Assembly (NCBI GenBank): GCA_001643675.2
Contig: LSRY02000019.1
Location: 558,001 to 622,000, forward strand
Source: Monocercomonoides exilis
Lineage: Eukaryota; Preaxostyla; Oxymonadida; Polymastigidae
DNA: 64,000 nt
Direction: 5' to 3'
Numbering within the stretch: position 1 is the first letter of the stretch; each line of letters begins with the position of its first letter. The translations under genes and the position numbers were made by a program. Positions 51,232 through 62,809 of the stretch are shown here, one piece after another. The notes under the pieces were generated by a model. The model had not been told where the DNA came from, ran no database searches, and saw nothing but the letters and a program-made list of their open reading frames with translations.

Positions 51232-51449
51232 TTCAAATTATGAACTGTTTGCAATTAAGAATTTTTGATCGACCCATCAACTCATTCTCATCAATAAAGT
51301 ATTATGAAACAAAGAATATTTCAAATCACTATCATCTCAAGCTGTATTACAAAAAACCCAAATCATTTAAAGAATAAATTTTTTATTTCTCCCGTTATAA
51401 ATATCATAAATAATTATTGCTTCGTTTCAAATCGGTTGGGGAAAGATAC
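51232..51449. promoter_or_regulatory. Divergent promoter region between eIF6 and VPS8
   Basis: About 220 bases between two divergent start codons. No specific element is identified. Confidence 0.35.
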
Positions 51450-53233
51450 ATGAGTTCGAATAAGGATGGTATGAATACCTCTATTGAAAGTTCGTTATCT
51501 AGTATTTAATAAAAATCGGGATTTTTTTATTATAAAGATTTTGAAACAGAGATGATGCAGGTTTGGACTTTTAAATGTGAATTATATTCATGTATATCAC
51601 TGATTCTGTTTCTTTAATTAGCCAACCGACGATCTTTTCGAAGAAAAAGATTTGGACATTGCATTCCCTGAAGGCGAATCTCTTCCGCCTGCATCAAATG
51701 ATAATATATTTCAGTTTGCGATTTGATAATCATTATTTTAAAAATAAATTCAAATTTCTTTCCAGAGTTGAACTTTCAAATGTATTTTCAACAACAATTA
51801 AAAACAACTGTGCGACATACGGAAGCCCCACTTCCTATTTAGTTGAAACATCAGGGGCAACAGTTGGAACAGAAAGTGGTATTAGCTTCAGCGTTGCCCC
51901 TAATGGAGATTATAAAGGAACTGTTGGAGATGACGACAATGCTGTTACAGCACTTGAAAAAACAGCTGAAACATTGATAATTGGCAGAAAAAATGGAAAA
52001 ATTGAAGTCTGGAAGGGAACACCATCCACAGGATATGCAAAAGAAAAGGAAGTTGTGTAATTTGAATACCCTTATAAAAATTTTTTAACAAATGTGAATA
52101 TATGTATTTTTGAAAATCAGTTTTTTGATGCATCAGATCAAACTGCAGTTATTCAATTATTTGCGCTCCAAGATTCAAATTCTTTTGTTGCAGCTTTCTT
52201 TTCTGGGCGCTCACTTGTATTGCCTCCTGCAAAGACATCTATCTTTTCGAAACAAAAACGTGTTTTGCTTACTGATTCGCAATCACACGGAGCGGTATAT
52301 GAAATTCTATAATTCTGAAATTATCTGAAGAGTTTTATATTTAAACAAAAAATTTTTTTCTTTCAAAATGTATTCTAACAACATAATAATACTTGCCTTT
52401 TTTCCCCCCCCCATTTGTGCTGTATATATTTCGCAGATGCTGAGTTGTGCGTTGTCGATACAAGGAACGACAAAGGAAGGAGTGTCGTATTTATTTGCCA
52501 GTGCTTCTCTGACTGCTGTGGCTGTCCAGATAAGCAATGCAGGCAACATCGAGACCGTTGCGCGGATGGAATTTCCGACAGAGGGCATTCCGCAGTCAAC
52601 ACCGCCTTACCCCCATGTGGCTTGGAGGCCAAGGCAAGGGCCGGATATTGAGAGTTTGAATGAGGAAGAGAAAGTGGGGAAGAAAAAAGAAAAACAAAAA
52701 AGAAGAAGAAAAGAAATGGATAAAGATAAAGATAAAAATTATTTTATTTTATTTTATTGATTTTTTGCATATTTTTGTGTTATGATGAGTTGTTTGAAAA
52801 ATTTGAAATTAAATCCATTAATAAAATTTTTAATGTTTCATTTTCTGTTTTATTATTTCAGATATTCTTTCTGTGGGATATTTCAAAACGGTCTCGTTCT
52901 ATATGCCATCTTTGAAGCAGTTTCCTGCTCAATTCTGCATCGTATGCCTTCAAAACAATTTATTAACAGACTTTGTAATTTAATGACTCAATTTTTTATT
53001 TCTTTGCTCCAATAATACTAAAATTATACAAACGCTTTTCTTTTTCTTTTCTTTCTTTCTTTTTTTTTTCCCTTCTCCTTTAGCCGAGTGTCAGCATCGA
53101 AGGAATCACAATGACACACAGATGGATTGACACCACAACACTCGCTTTGATCGACTCAATGCACAACTTTCAGTATGCATCTATCTTTAATTTATGTAAG
53201 TTCTTTTATATTGCAATATTCTTCATTTATTTT

Positions 53234-53280
<47 letters not shown>

Positions 53281-56200
53281 TTTTTTTTTTTTCTTTCTTT
53301 CTTTCTTTCTGTTCCCATCATCAACACACTCAACAATTACCATCCCATTCAAACCTTCCCCAAGCTTCTTCTCCTATCCAGACGGCGGGCATTTATGTGT
53401 CATCCAGCTCCCTTCCCTTACAATGTCCACAAGACCCTTCACACACACCCTCTTCTCAATGATACCAACACACCCAACTGTCCTCCCCCCTTCTTCGTCT
53501 TCTGCATTCGTCGTGTCTTCAACAGCTGTTGTGCTTCGCCAGTCGCCTTCGAGTGCGACTTCTGCGTTGATGAAGACTCTTTCTTCATCTTCTGCAGATG
53601 CGAGCTTGATGGGACAAGGTTTGGGGAAGTTTTAGTTGTAATTATTTTTATTTTGGCAAAAAAAAAAGAGAAAAATGATAAATTAAAATGAAAATATTTT
53701 CATTTCTTCCTCATATTTTTTTATTTTATTTTATTTTATTTTTTTGAACTTGCATAACTAACTTCCAATTTATCTGTCTATTTCTCCATTTACCCCCCAC
53801 CCCTTCAAACAATTGCAATTCTTCCTGTCATATTTTCCCATTCAGTCAAACCTTGTCTGCTTTGCCTGTCTGAAGATGCTGAGCTTTTTGTCGTGTCTTT
53901 TGCGTCGTGGCCTGACCGGCTGTCGCTGCTCGCAGAGAAGAAGAAAGACCTCATAAAACTGCTGGCTCTTATAGTCGAGTTCTACTACACTACAAACCCG
54001 TATGATTTATGAGATTTTTTATTATTTTATTATGTTATTAATGAATTAATTGTGTGTATGTCTTTTCAAAATTTCCTTTCTTTATTTTCTAAACCAACTT
54101 TTTTCTTTAACTTCCAACCTCATTTCTCTTTATCTCTTCTCCATCCCCTTTCTTTCTTTCTTTCTCATATTCTCTCGCCCTCTCTTTCTCTCATTCTCTC
54201 ATTTTCTCATTTTCTCATTCTCTCATTCTCTCTTTCTCTCTCTCCCATTCCAGTTCAATGCACTCCCTCCCACTCGAAAAGAAAGTGCGCCAAAGCAACG
54301 TGCTTGAAGTCGGGGGAAAACTCATAGCAGCTCTTGTGAAGGAGACAATGGCAGAGGCAGTGCAGAGTCTGAAGCCGTCTTCGATTGAAAGCGCTGTGCA
54401 GAAGGCAGAAGAAGAAGAGAAGAAGAGAAGAAGAGAAAAAAGAGAGGCAATGAAGGAGGCGGGTAGGAGACTGCTGGGTGCAAGTGCTGTTGAAGAAGAA
54501 GGAGAAGAAGGTGGAGAAGGAGAAGGAAGAGGAGAAGGAAAAGAGGGATTGGCAGAAAGAGAGAAAGGAAATGGAGAAGGGAAAGATTCGTCTTCAGATG
54601 CAAAGGGAGAAGGAGAAGGTGATGAATCGAAAAAAGGAGAAGCAGGAAACGACGACGAAGATGCAGAAGAAGCCGAAGAAGAGGAAGCCGAGGAAGAGGA
54701 AGAGGAAGAGGAAGAGGAAGAAGAAGATGACTCACCCGATGCTGTTATCATGCCCAAGCCAAAGGCAAAGCCGAAGCCGAAGCCGCTTTCATTCCTGGCT
54801 GCTGCGAAGGCTGCGACGACGCTGTCGATCTTTGCGAAAAAGGCAGCACAGCCAAAGGGACCAACGTCACTCTTCTTGCTTGACTACATCAACAGAACAA
54901 AGGAGAAGGCGAAGGAGAAGGAGCAGGCAGGTTCTTCTTCTCCTTCTTCTGCTTCTTCTTCTGCTTCTGACGCTTCTTCTTCTTCTTCGTCAGATTCTTC
55001 ATCAAATGATCTATTTGCCCAGAGCTATCTTCCATCACAAACCGTCCCTTCATTTCTGGGCTTTTCTGTGCATCTGATCGGAACTTTACTTACCTTCTGC
55101 ACCAGAATCAACAACATCAAGTACTTCTTCGACTCTCTTCTCCCCATCCTCATCGCTGCTGTTGACGAAGCACCAGCACGCCCTCAAGCAGACGCCTCAG
55201 CTTCTGCCACGCCCTTCGGAGCAGCAGCAGGGGTACACGGTGGATTTGGCGGGTTTGGCGGGTTTGGAGGGCTTGGGGCATTGGGGAAAACAGCAGGACA
55301 GCAGATGAAGCTGGGGGGTGTGCAGGCAGGGAAGGAGGCAGGGAAAGGAGGGAAAGGAGAGGAGAAAAGTGATTCAGATGCAGATGAAATAAGCTCTTTT
55401 GCGTTTGACATGACACACGCGCTGGTGCTGTGCCTGATGAGGGGAATTCTCTGCGGGCAAGTGGCGGCTCTTCCGCCCACTCCTTCCTATCAGCTTGCTC
55501 CAAAAACGAATGATTCATCATCAACTTCTCCATCGTCTTCTTCTTCCCCTGCCAAGCCAGCTACCCCACTGTCTGCGGAGGAAGCCGAGAAGCAGAAGAA
55601 AATAGAAGAGGCAGCCAAGCAACAGCTGGCAGCGCTCCACCAGCCGCTCCTGCGTGTCCTCCTCAGCCACACCCAGCGCTGTGCTCCTCTTATGCACGAG
55701 GCACAGAAAAGGATGATAATTGCACTGGCTTCGCAGAGGAGCTTGAGCGATGGAGAAAGAGAATTCTGCTTCATGTGGGCGAAGAGGAAGAGGATGTGGA
55801 GGTTGTTGTTGGGCGCGCCGTATGTGTTTGTTGGAGGAGAAAGAAAGAAAGGAGAAAAGGGAGAGGGAGAAGAAGAAGGAGAACAATGTGCTTCTGCTTC
55901 ATCATCATCATCATCATCATCTCTATCATCTGATTCTGGTGGTTGTATCCTCAGTGGGAAAGGCGTTATTTCCACTCACTCTCTCTGTGCTGTGCTCAAA
56001 ATGCTGTGGAACACCTACATTTTATCACGAGTCAAGCCACAACAATCTTCCAATAATTCTCCATCTCCACCTTCAAATGCACCATCTTCTGTTGTTTCTT
56101 CATCCCCCGCAGTGAAAGGCGACTGCCCAGCTGAAGACGACGATGCTTTGACGCTGCCTGAGGTGTGTGCTGTGCTCCTGGCAGTGATTGACATTGTGGT

Positions 56201-58442
56201 GAGGAGAGGCATCTTCTTCCCAACAAACAGGGTGCTCAAGTCGAAGAGGAAGAGGATGGCGGCGGCGGGCCCGCTGCTTTGCTGGCTGTTTGGAGGAGAT
56301 GGGGGAAGAGGGAAGAGTGGAAAGGAAGGAGGTGAAGGAGGTGAAGGAGGAGAAGGAGAAGGAGGAGAAAGAGAAGGAGAAAATGAAAATGCAGTCAAAG
56401 ATAATAATAAATGTGATGTTACTAGCGGACTTGGAGGAAGTGAAAGGAAAGGAAGGAAAGAATGGATTCGAAGTGCAGATGCGAAGCAGCTGTATGAATC
56501 ACTCAGCGAAGAGAACAAAAATAGAATGAAATCTCTTGGCCCATTCAAGTTTTCTTCTTCTTCTTCTTCTGTTAATAATGTCACGCTCATTGAAACTCTC
56601 AACCCATCAGACATTTACTCTCCATCGCCTTTGTCAACACTGCTGAAGTACAACTATCAACAGACTATTAACACAATAATAGTCCCCGCTCTTTCGTTGT
56701 GTCCTCTTCCAGATGCTTCTATTTCTAATGCAACAACAACAACATCTTCTTCTTCTCTTTCTTCTTCTCTTTCTTCTTCTCTTTCTTCTTCTTCTTCTCC
56801 CTCTTCCTCTTCTTCTTCATTCAACCCAACCAACCCAGTGGCTGTGTCATTAGCACAGGAGTCTGCTGTTGCCCTGAGCATTCCCTCGCTCATTCCACAC
56901 AGCGAAGTCAAAGCAGAAACAAAAAGAAGCCAGAGAAAAGAGAAGAAGATGAAAAGAGAACAGAAAATGACAAAGAGAAGAGGAGAAAATGAGAAGGAGG
57001 AGAAGGAGAAAGAGAAAGAAAAAATGAAAAAGACAATAAAATCCTCAGAAAAATCAAAAGAAATCGAAAAAGACAACACAAATTCTCTGATAAACACACA
57101 AATTGGTCGTATCGGTACTGAAATCGACGAAAAATCGCTGCTTTCTGCAGATTCCATCCAAAATCTGCTTCCTTCTCTACATGAAGTTATCTCCTCGACG
57201 CTCAGTGCTGCTGAACTCGATGGAGATTGGAGTATTTTTGGGTGTGAAGGCATTCAAACACCACAAAGACCACAAACACCACATGCTTATCAGCAAGGAG
57301 GAGGCAGTGCTTATCCACAACAGAGCGATTATTCGGCTATCCCACGGCCACTTAACGCATCTGAAGCAGAAATTAATCAACAGAAGGAATTTTCTTCATT
57401 AACAACTTCTTCTTCTTCTTTTTCTTCTTCCAATGCAAATTCACGCACCATTTTGAGTCAATTACAGGCAGCAGATTTGATCAGGCTGCTCACCCCGCTT
57501 ATTGTAAGCTCTGGTTATACTCTGTCTCCACTCCTGTTTTCACAGTTCTTGCAGCATTACATCTTCTGCTCTCAACTTTCATCATCATCATCCTCTTCTT
57601 CTTCTTCATCATCTTCTTCATCATCTTCTTCTTTGTCTTCTTCCTCCTCTGTCTTATCAATCCAGTCCTTCCAATCTCCATCTTCTGCTTTTCCTCCAGT
57701 CAACTCCCCACTTCATTCATCACAACAACAGCAGCAACAGCAGCAATATCGCAGTTCAAACAGACAACAACAACAACAACAGTTTCAATCAGCAAAAGAA
57801 CCAACCCTTCCCTTTGCCCTCTTCACTGATGCTTCTTATCCTCTTTGCGATCCTGCCCCGTCTCCTGCCCCTCTGTCTGTTTCCCGCCGCTCAACCATTT
57901 TGTGCTCCCTCATTTCATTTTGCATGCCTAATTTATCTTCTATTTCATCATCATCATCATCATCATCATCTTCTTCTTCTTATCATTCCTCTTTCTCTCC
58001 CTTCTCTCATTCTGTCGCCTCACAGCTGAGCCGTCTGATGTGCACACACTCCTTCTTCTCACCCGCTGTGCTGCTGGCTGGCTTATGTGGAGACTATTTG
58101 TGTGCATTCGAATGCTTCATCCACAACAACGGCTTTGTTGGAGACAGAAACAGGGCGATGGAGAGGCTGATGAAGCAGGAGAGGAGGAGGGAGAAAGCAG
58201 CAGCGAGGAGAAGAGGAGCGATGGCAGGAGAAGGAGAAGGTGGTGAGGGAATGGGAGGAGAAGGAGGAGAAGGAGAAGGAGGGGAAGGAGGGACACAGAA
58301 TGTAGAGATTACGTTTGGTGGAGCAGGAGAGGAAGAGGAAGAAGGCAAAGAACAAGGAGAAGAGAATTATGGGAGTGAAGGGACAGGGAAGGAGGAAAGA
58401 GGGAAAGGAGAAGAGGAGGAGTATGAATATGAGTATGAGTAT

Positions 58443-58477
<35 letters not shown>

Positions 58478-61400
58478 CGATGCTGGAGAAATTAACAGAG
58501 CAAGAAGAAACAATGCAGAAGAGCTGGATTCAGAAGACGACGACGACGATGAAGTGGAAGGAGAAGAGTATCAGTCTGTGTTTGACTTCTGTCGCAACCA
58601 GCTGTCAGCATTGTCAATGCAGATTGAAAGTGATGAGTCTTCTGCTTCTTCTTCTTCTTCTTCTTCTCAAAGTGATCGTCCTACTCCTCTTAACACATCT
58701 CAATCATCATCCTCATCCTCCTCTTCCTCCTCTTCCTCTTCCTCTTCCCCCTCAACCGACGCCTTTCTCCTGAGCCACTTCAAACAAGTGCTGTTTGTCT
58801 CCCTTCCGCGCATCAGTGTCTTCGGCCTGACTGAATGTGCCAGCGTTATTCTTTCCATTCAGAGCGATGAGAACGTCCTCCTCTCCATCCTCGCTGACCA
58901 GCGCCCTCTTCTTTCCCGCTGCCTCGCCCTCATCCTCAACCAGAAGGGCTACCACATCACTACTTCCACTTTCTCTGCTTCTGCTTCTGCCTCTTCCTCT
59001 TCATTATCATCATCATCATCTTCTTCTTCTTTCTCTTCCCCCTCTTCTTCTGGTATAAGCTCTGCTGCCTCTGTCAGCGATGGGCCAGGTCCTGTTCTGT
59101 CGCTCTTCCAACACGAAGGAGAGAACAAGAAAGATGCCGACGCCTCGCCTGATTCTGGAGCACAGCAAGGCATGCAATCTTCTGCTTCTTCTTCTTCATT
59201 ACCATTATCTTCATCCTCTTCATCCTCTTCTTTATCATTATCTTCTTCTTCTTCTTCTTCTTCTCTTTCATCAGCAGGTGCTGGCTCTGCTGCTTCTTCT
59301 CCTTCTTCTCTGTCTTCACCTGGCTCTCCTCCAGCTGCTTCAATGGCCTCTCCCCAGCAGAAGGAGAAAGTGAAGCCGCTGACAGCTGCCTTGTCTGTCC
59401 GCTCGATTGAACTCCTGTTTGAAGAGCTGTGCTCTTCCTCTATGCCATCTGCTGCATCTGCATCTGCTTCTGCTTCTTCTTCTCCTTCTTCACTTAACTC
59501 ATCATCATCTTCTTATCCTTCTTCTTCTTCTTCACATTCTCCTTCTCCTTCCTCCTCATCCATCATCACTCCACAAACCACTCCCAACGACGATGCTGCA
59601 GCTTATCTGTTTCTCTCTCAATTCCCTTCAGTCCGCTCAAATGTGGAAGGCTTAACTCGAATTGCGCAGATGCGCCGGGCGCTCCTCTGCTTGTCTTTTC
59701 TGTCAGACCTCATCGGAAACAAAGAAGGAGCAAAGAAATCGCTCGATTCAGCGCTGGAGCTGTGGATGAATGCGACGTCGTCGTTTGTCAACTCGCTGGC
59801 GTTGTTTGTGCATGGCAACAGACACACACACACCATCCCTGTCAGATCATTACCACAGGAGATAAGACATCTTTGCGAGGATGCTGATGGTTTGGAATGG
59901 GGAGTTTATTTATGTTATTTAATTATTTATTTATTTTATTATTTTGGACAATTGTTGGATTTATTAATCAATTCTATTTATTGTTAAATTAAATTAAATT
60001 AAATTCAAATAATTATTATTTGTTTATATTCCTCCTCATTCACAACTAATAATATTATACATTCTATTCCTATTCCTATTCTCATTCTCATTCTCATTCT
60101 CATTCTCATTCTCATTCTCATTCTCATTCCCATTCCCATCTCCATTCCCATCTTCCATGTCAGACACATGGAAAGGGATCATGCAGCGTGCGTGTGTGAT
60201 GTGGCGCTGGCTGAGTGCGTCTGTGCCGATGGTGCGGCAGCTGCGTGACCTGTCTGCCGAACACGTCAGCGACTTGTTCCATTTGGCTGCTGTGTGGACA
60301 GACAAGAGAGGGCCCTTCGAGACACAGAAGGAGCTGGGCGAGTTCTTGTCACGGGCAGTGCTGTCGAGATATCCGTATTGGGTGTGTGGAGAGAAGATTA
60401 TTTTTTTTTCTTTTTCTTTTTCTTTTTCTTTTTCTTTTTCTTTTTCTTTTTCTTTTTCTTTTTCTTTTTCTTTTTCTTTTTCTTTTTCTTTTTCTTTTTC
60501 TTTTTCTTTTTTAATGATGTTTTGATAATAATAAACATAATATTTCTTTCTCATGGCTCATTTTCATTTCTTATTAAAAAATTTCACTTATTAATCTCAC
60601 TCTCTAAACAAACCAGGCCTGCATCCGCATATTAGACAGCATCAACGCCTTCTTCTCTTCTGACTCAAACATTGCTACTTTCACCACCCCCCGTTCTCCA
60701 TTCCCTTATCTCCCTCTGTGCATCGTGCGTGAGTTCGATGTTATCCGCCTTCTCCACGACTTCCTCATCCCCAATGGCAGCTCCCCTTCTTCATCTTCTT
60801 CCTCCTCCTCCTCTTCCTCTGCCCTTCTATCTCCTTCACATGCCCAGTCCTTCTCCTCCTCTGCAGTGGAGAATGAATGGACCCACGTGATCACCCAGAT
60901 CTCCTCCTTCCACTCGTTCCGGAGCCACGCTCACTGTGCCCTCGCCCGCACGCTGCTAAAGGCGTTGCAAACGAAAGCGATCGCCGTCGCCTTCAACGCT
61001 CTGCTCGGCCGCGTCGACCTCAACAAGCTCTTCACACAGCTCTCCAAAAATCGCACGATGCAGTTTGAAGATGTGCAGTTTGTGCTGACAGCGATGCTGG
61101 ATCTATTGCAGATCGATGTCTCTTTCCTCCGCTCTGCACACACAATGGGCGAGGCTACGAACACGGCACTTGTGAAACAGATGGTCGCATCCAGAGGAGC
61201 TGCACGGCGTGTCATAATTCCACAGATAAGGTTGGATGCTCTTGCTCAACAAAGCGCTTCTTCTTCATCTTCTTCTTCAACTTTGTCTTCTTCTGCGACA
61301 AAGCCTTCTCACTCACTTGCTGATTCACTGCTGGGATCTGCAAGCTCGCTGTCGTGCTGCTTGTGTGACCAGCCACTGCTTATTTTGCCTCAGGGCGATC

Positions 61401-61804
61401 AAGCTGCCCGGCCAAGCGAAAACGATCCATCATCATCATCATCTTCTTCTTCCTCATCTTCTTCATCACCCTCCGACTCCCTCGATCTCTCCCCCTTTAT
61501 CTCCTTCAACTGCGGACACTTTGCCCATCTGCGGTGTGTCCCCGCCCACGGAGGCATGTCCTTCCTTGCCTGTGCCCGCTGCGCCCCTCCGCAGCGCTTT
61601 GCCTACCATCGCTGGGCATCTCGCGAGCAGATACGGCCAGAGCCTCTACCCCTCCAGCCAGCTGAGCCTGGCGCCCCACCCCCAGTTTCCGCACACCCGT
61701 TCGACTGGATGCTGCCGTGGGACGCGCCGACTGCCCAGCTGCGCATTGCTGACGGTGCAACTGTGTGCATCCCGGATAAGAAGTCCTTTAAAATACAGCT
61801 GTAG
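51450..61804 (+). CDS. VPS8: VPS8-like CORVET subunit, greatly expanded
   Basis: Inferred exons: 51450-51501, 51538-51560, 51622-51713, 51766-52051, 52121-52294, 52437 to about 52640, about 52861-52918, 53085-53195, 53382-53618, 53846-53999, 54254-59889, 60164-60381 and 60617-61804. That is about 2800 residues, twice human VPS8. Segments follow VPS8 in order. Propeller-type strands come first (LIIGRKNGKIEVWKG, YSFCGIFQNGLVLYAIFEA, HRWIDTTTLALIDSMH). Then come WPDRLSLLAEKKKDLIKLLAL and NVLEVGGKLIAALVKE, a long helical region, and VQFVLTAMLDLLQIDVSFL. A C-terminal RING-H2-like finger closes the protein (CCLCDQPLL, FNCGHFAHLRC, ACARC). CORVET tethers early endosomes with Rab5. Exon 54254-59889 is swollen by Ser, Glu, Gly and Gln runs. 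The 52640-52861 intron boundaries are unsure. Confidence 0.82.
53247..53310 (+). repeat. CT/T-rich tract in a VPS8 intron
   Basis: CTCTCT followed by a long T run and TTTC units within intron 53196-53381; pyrimidine on the coding strand. Confidence 0.85.
54140..54253 (+). repeat. CT-rich simple sequence at the end of a VPS8 intron
   Basis: TTTC, TCTC and CATTCTCTC units fill the 3' part of intron 54000-54253 up to the CATTCCAG acceptor. Confidence 0.85.
60062..60155 (+). repeat. (ATTCTC)n and related units in a VPS8 intron
   Basis: Tandem hexamers ATTCTC, flanked by ATTCCT and ATTCCC variants, fill the 3' part of intron 59890-60163 just before the CATGTCAG acceptor. Confidence 0.92.
60397..60511 (+). 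repeat. (TTTTTC)n hexanucleotide array in a VPS8 intron
   Basis: About 18 near-perfect TTTTTC copies start shortly after the GTGTGT donor at 60382. The intron ends with AACCAG at 60616. Confidence 0.95.
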
Positions 61805-62044
61805 GCTTCTCATTAAATTATGAATGAACCTATAAAATGAATTTTTTTAAATGCTTGTGTTTTGTGTCCTTTTATTTCAATGTTTATTGTATTGTTAATT
61901 TTTTATTAATCACTTCTCTCTCTATCTTTGCATTTTTATAGAGTTGATGTGTTCTTACTTGTTTGTTTTTAGAGATGAGATGAAAAAGAAGAGAAATAAT
62001 CTACCCAAAGCCTGCTTTCAATAATCCTAACAAAAAAAATACAT
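61805..62044. other. Convergent spacer, VPS8 / prefoldin 2
   Basis: 240 bases of AT-rich DNA between two convergent stop codons, presumably holding both polyadenylation regions. No gene is seen. Confidence 0.5.
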
Positions 62045-62728
62045 TTAAGCCAAGACTCCAGGAGCAGGTCCAGATAATGATGCTACTGAGCTGCTTGAAG
62101 CCTCATCAGAAGGTGGAATAACAGCTAATTTCTTTTGAACGTCCATCAGTATTTTTTGTTTCTTCTCAAGTTCTTTTTGAAGTTGTTCTGAAATGTTACA
62201 AATCTAAAAAATTGCAATAAATCAGCATTATTATGAAACACATAGAACATTTCAAATAAAAATCAAAATCGAGAAAATATCAAACGCCTTCATAATTCGA
62301 TTTGATCGATGGAAGAAATTCGCCAACAGTCCTTTCAACAAGAACATCACCAATCATCCTCCAACACTTACGCGATGCCTCCATTGGAGTTAGTGTTTCA
62401 ATTACAAGTCTACGTTTATAGTTAAAATGATTTTCGAAAAATAGTTTGATAACGATAAAAAGTGCAAAAAAACATGCCATGATAAAATGTAAATCATAAA
62501 AATCATAATAAAAACATTATAAATAAAAAATGTACAGTACCTGTGTTCAACTTTATCATTATCAATTTCAGCTAGTCTTTGAGTTAAATCGACAACTTCA
62601 GAACGAACAGTTTGGAACAATTGTTCAATTGCTTGTGGAGATGTTGCGCTATTGACAACAGGATCTGTTGAAGATGACGTCGAAGAAGTTGAGGAACTTG
62701 ATGGCATCGCTACGTGTGTTTCCGACAT
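62045..62728 (-). CDS. PFDN2: Prefoldin subunit 2
   Basis: Three exons, 62728-62541, 62409-62286 and 62203-62045, with introns of 131 and 82 nt, give 156 residues (human PFDN2 has 154). The family core is exact in pattern: HRLVIETLTPMEASRKCWRM, then IGDVLVERTVGEFLPSI, then NISEQLQKELEKKQKIL. Beta-type prefoldin coiled coils flank the hairpin. The N-terminus carries a short Ser/Thr tract and the C-terminus ends GPAPGVLA. Prefoldin is a cytosolic hexamer that passes unfolded actin and tubulin to the CCT chaperonin, which fits a flagellated cell. The ATG at 62728 is 81 bases from the divergent neighbour's ATG. Confidence 0.95.
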
Positions 62729-62809
62729 TATTAAAAATTTTTATCTAAAATAAAGGCACATTTCCATAATTACAATTTTCATATATTAATTTTTGTGTTT
62801 CAGCCTTAA
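62729..62809. promoter_or_regulatory. Very short bidirectional promoter region
   Basis: Only 81 bases separate the divergent start codons of prefoldin 2 and the coiled-coil gene. A TTTCAG eight bases before the ATG at 62810 could be a splice acceptor of a 5' leader intron. Confidence 0.45.
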
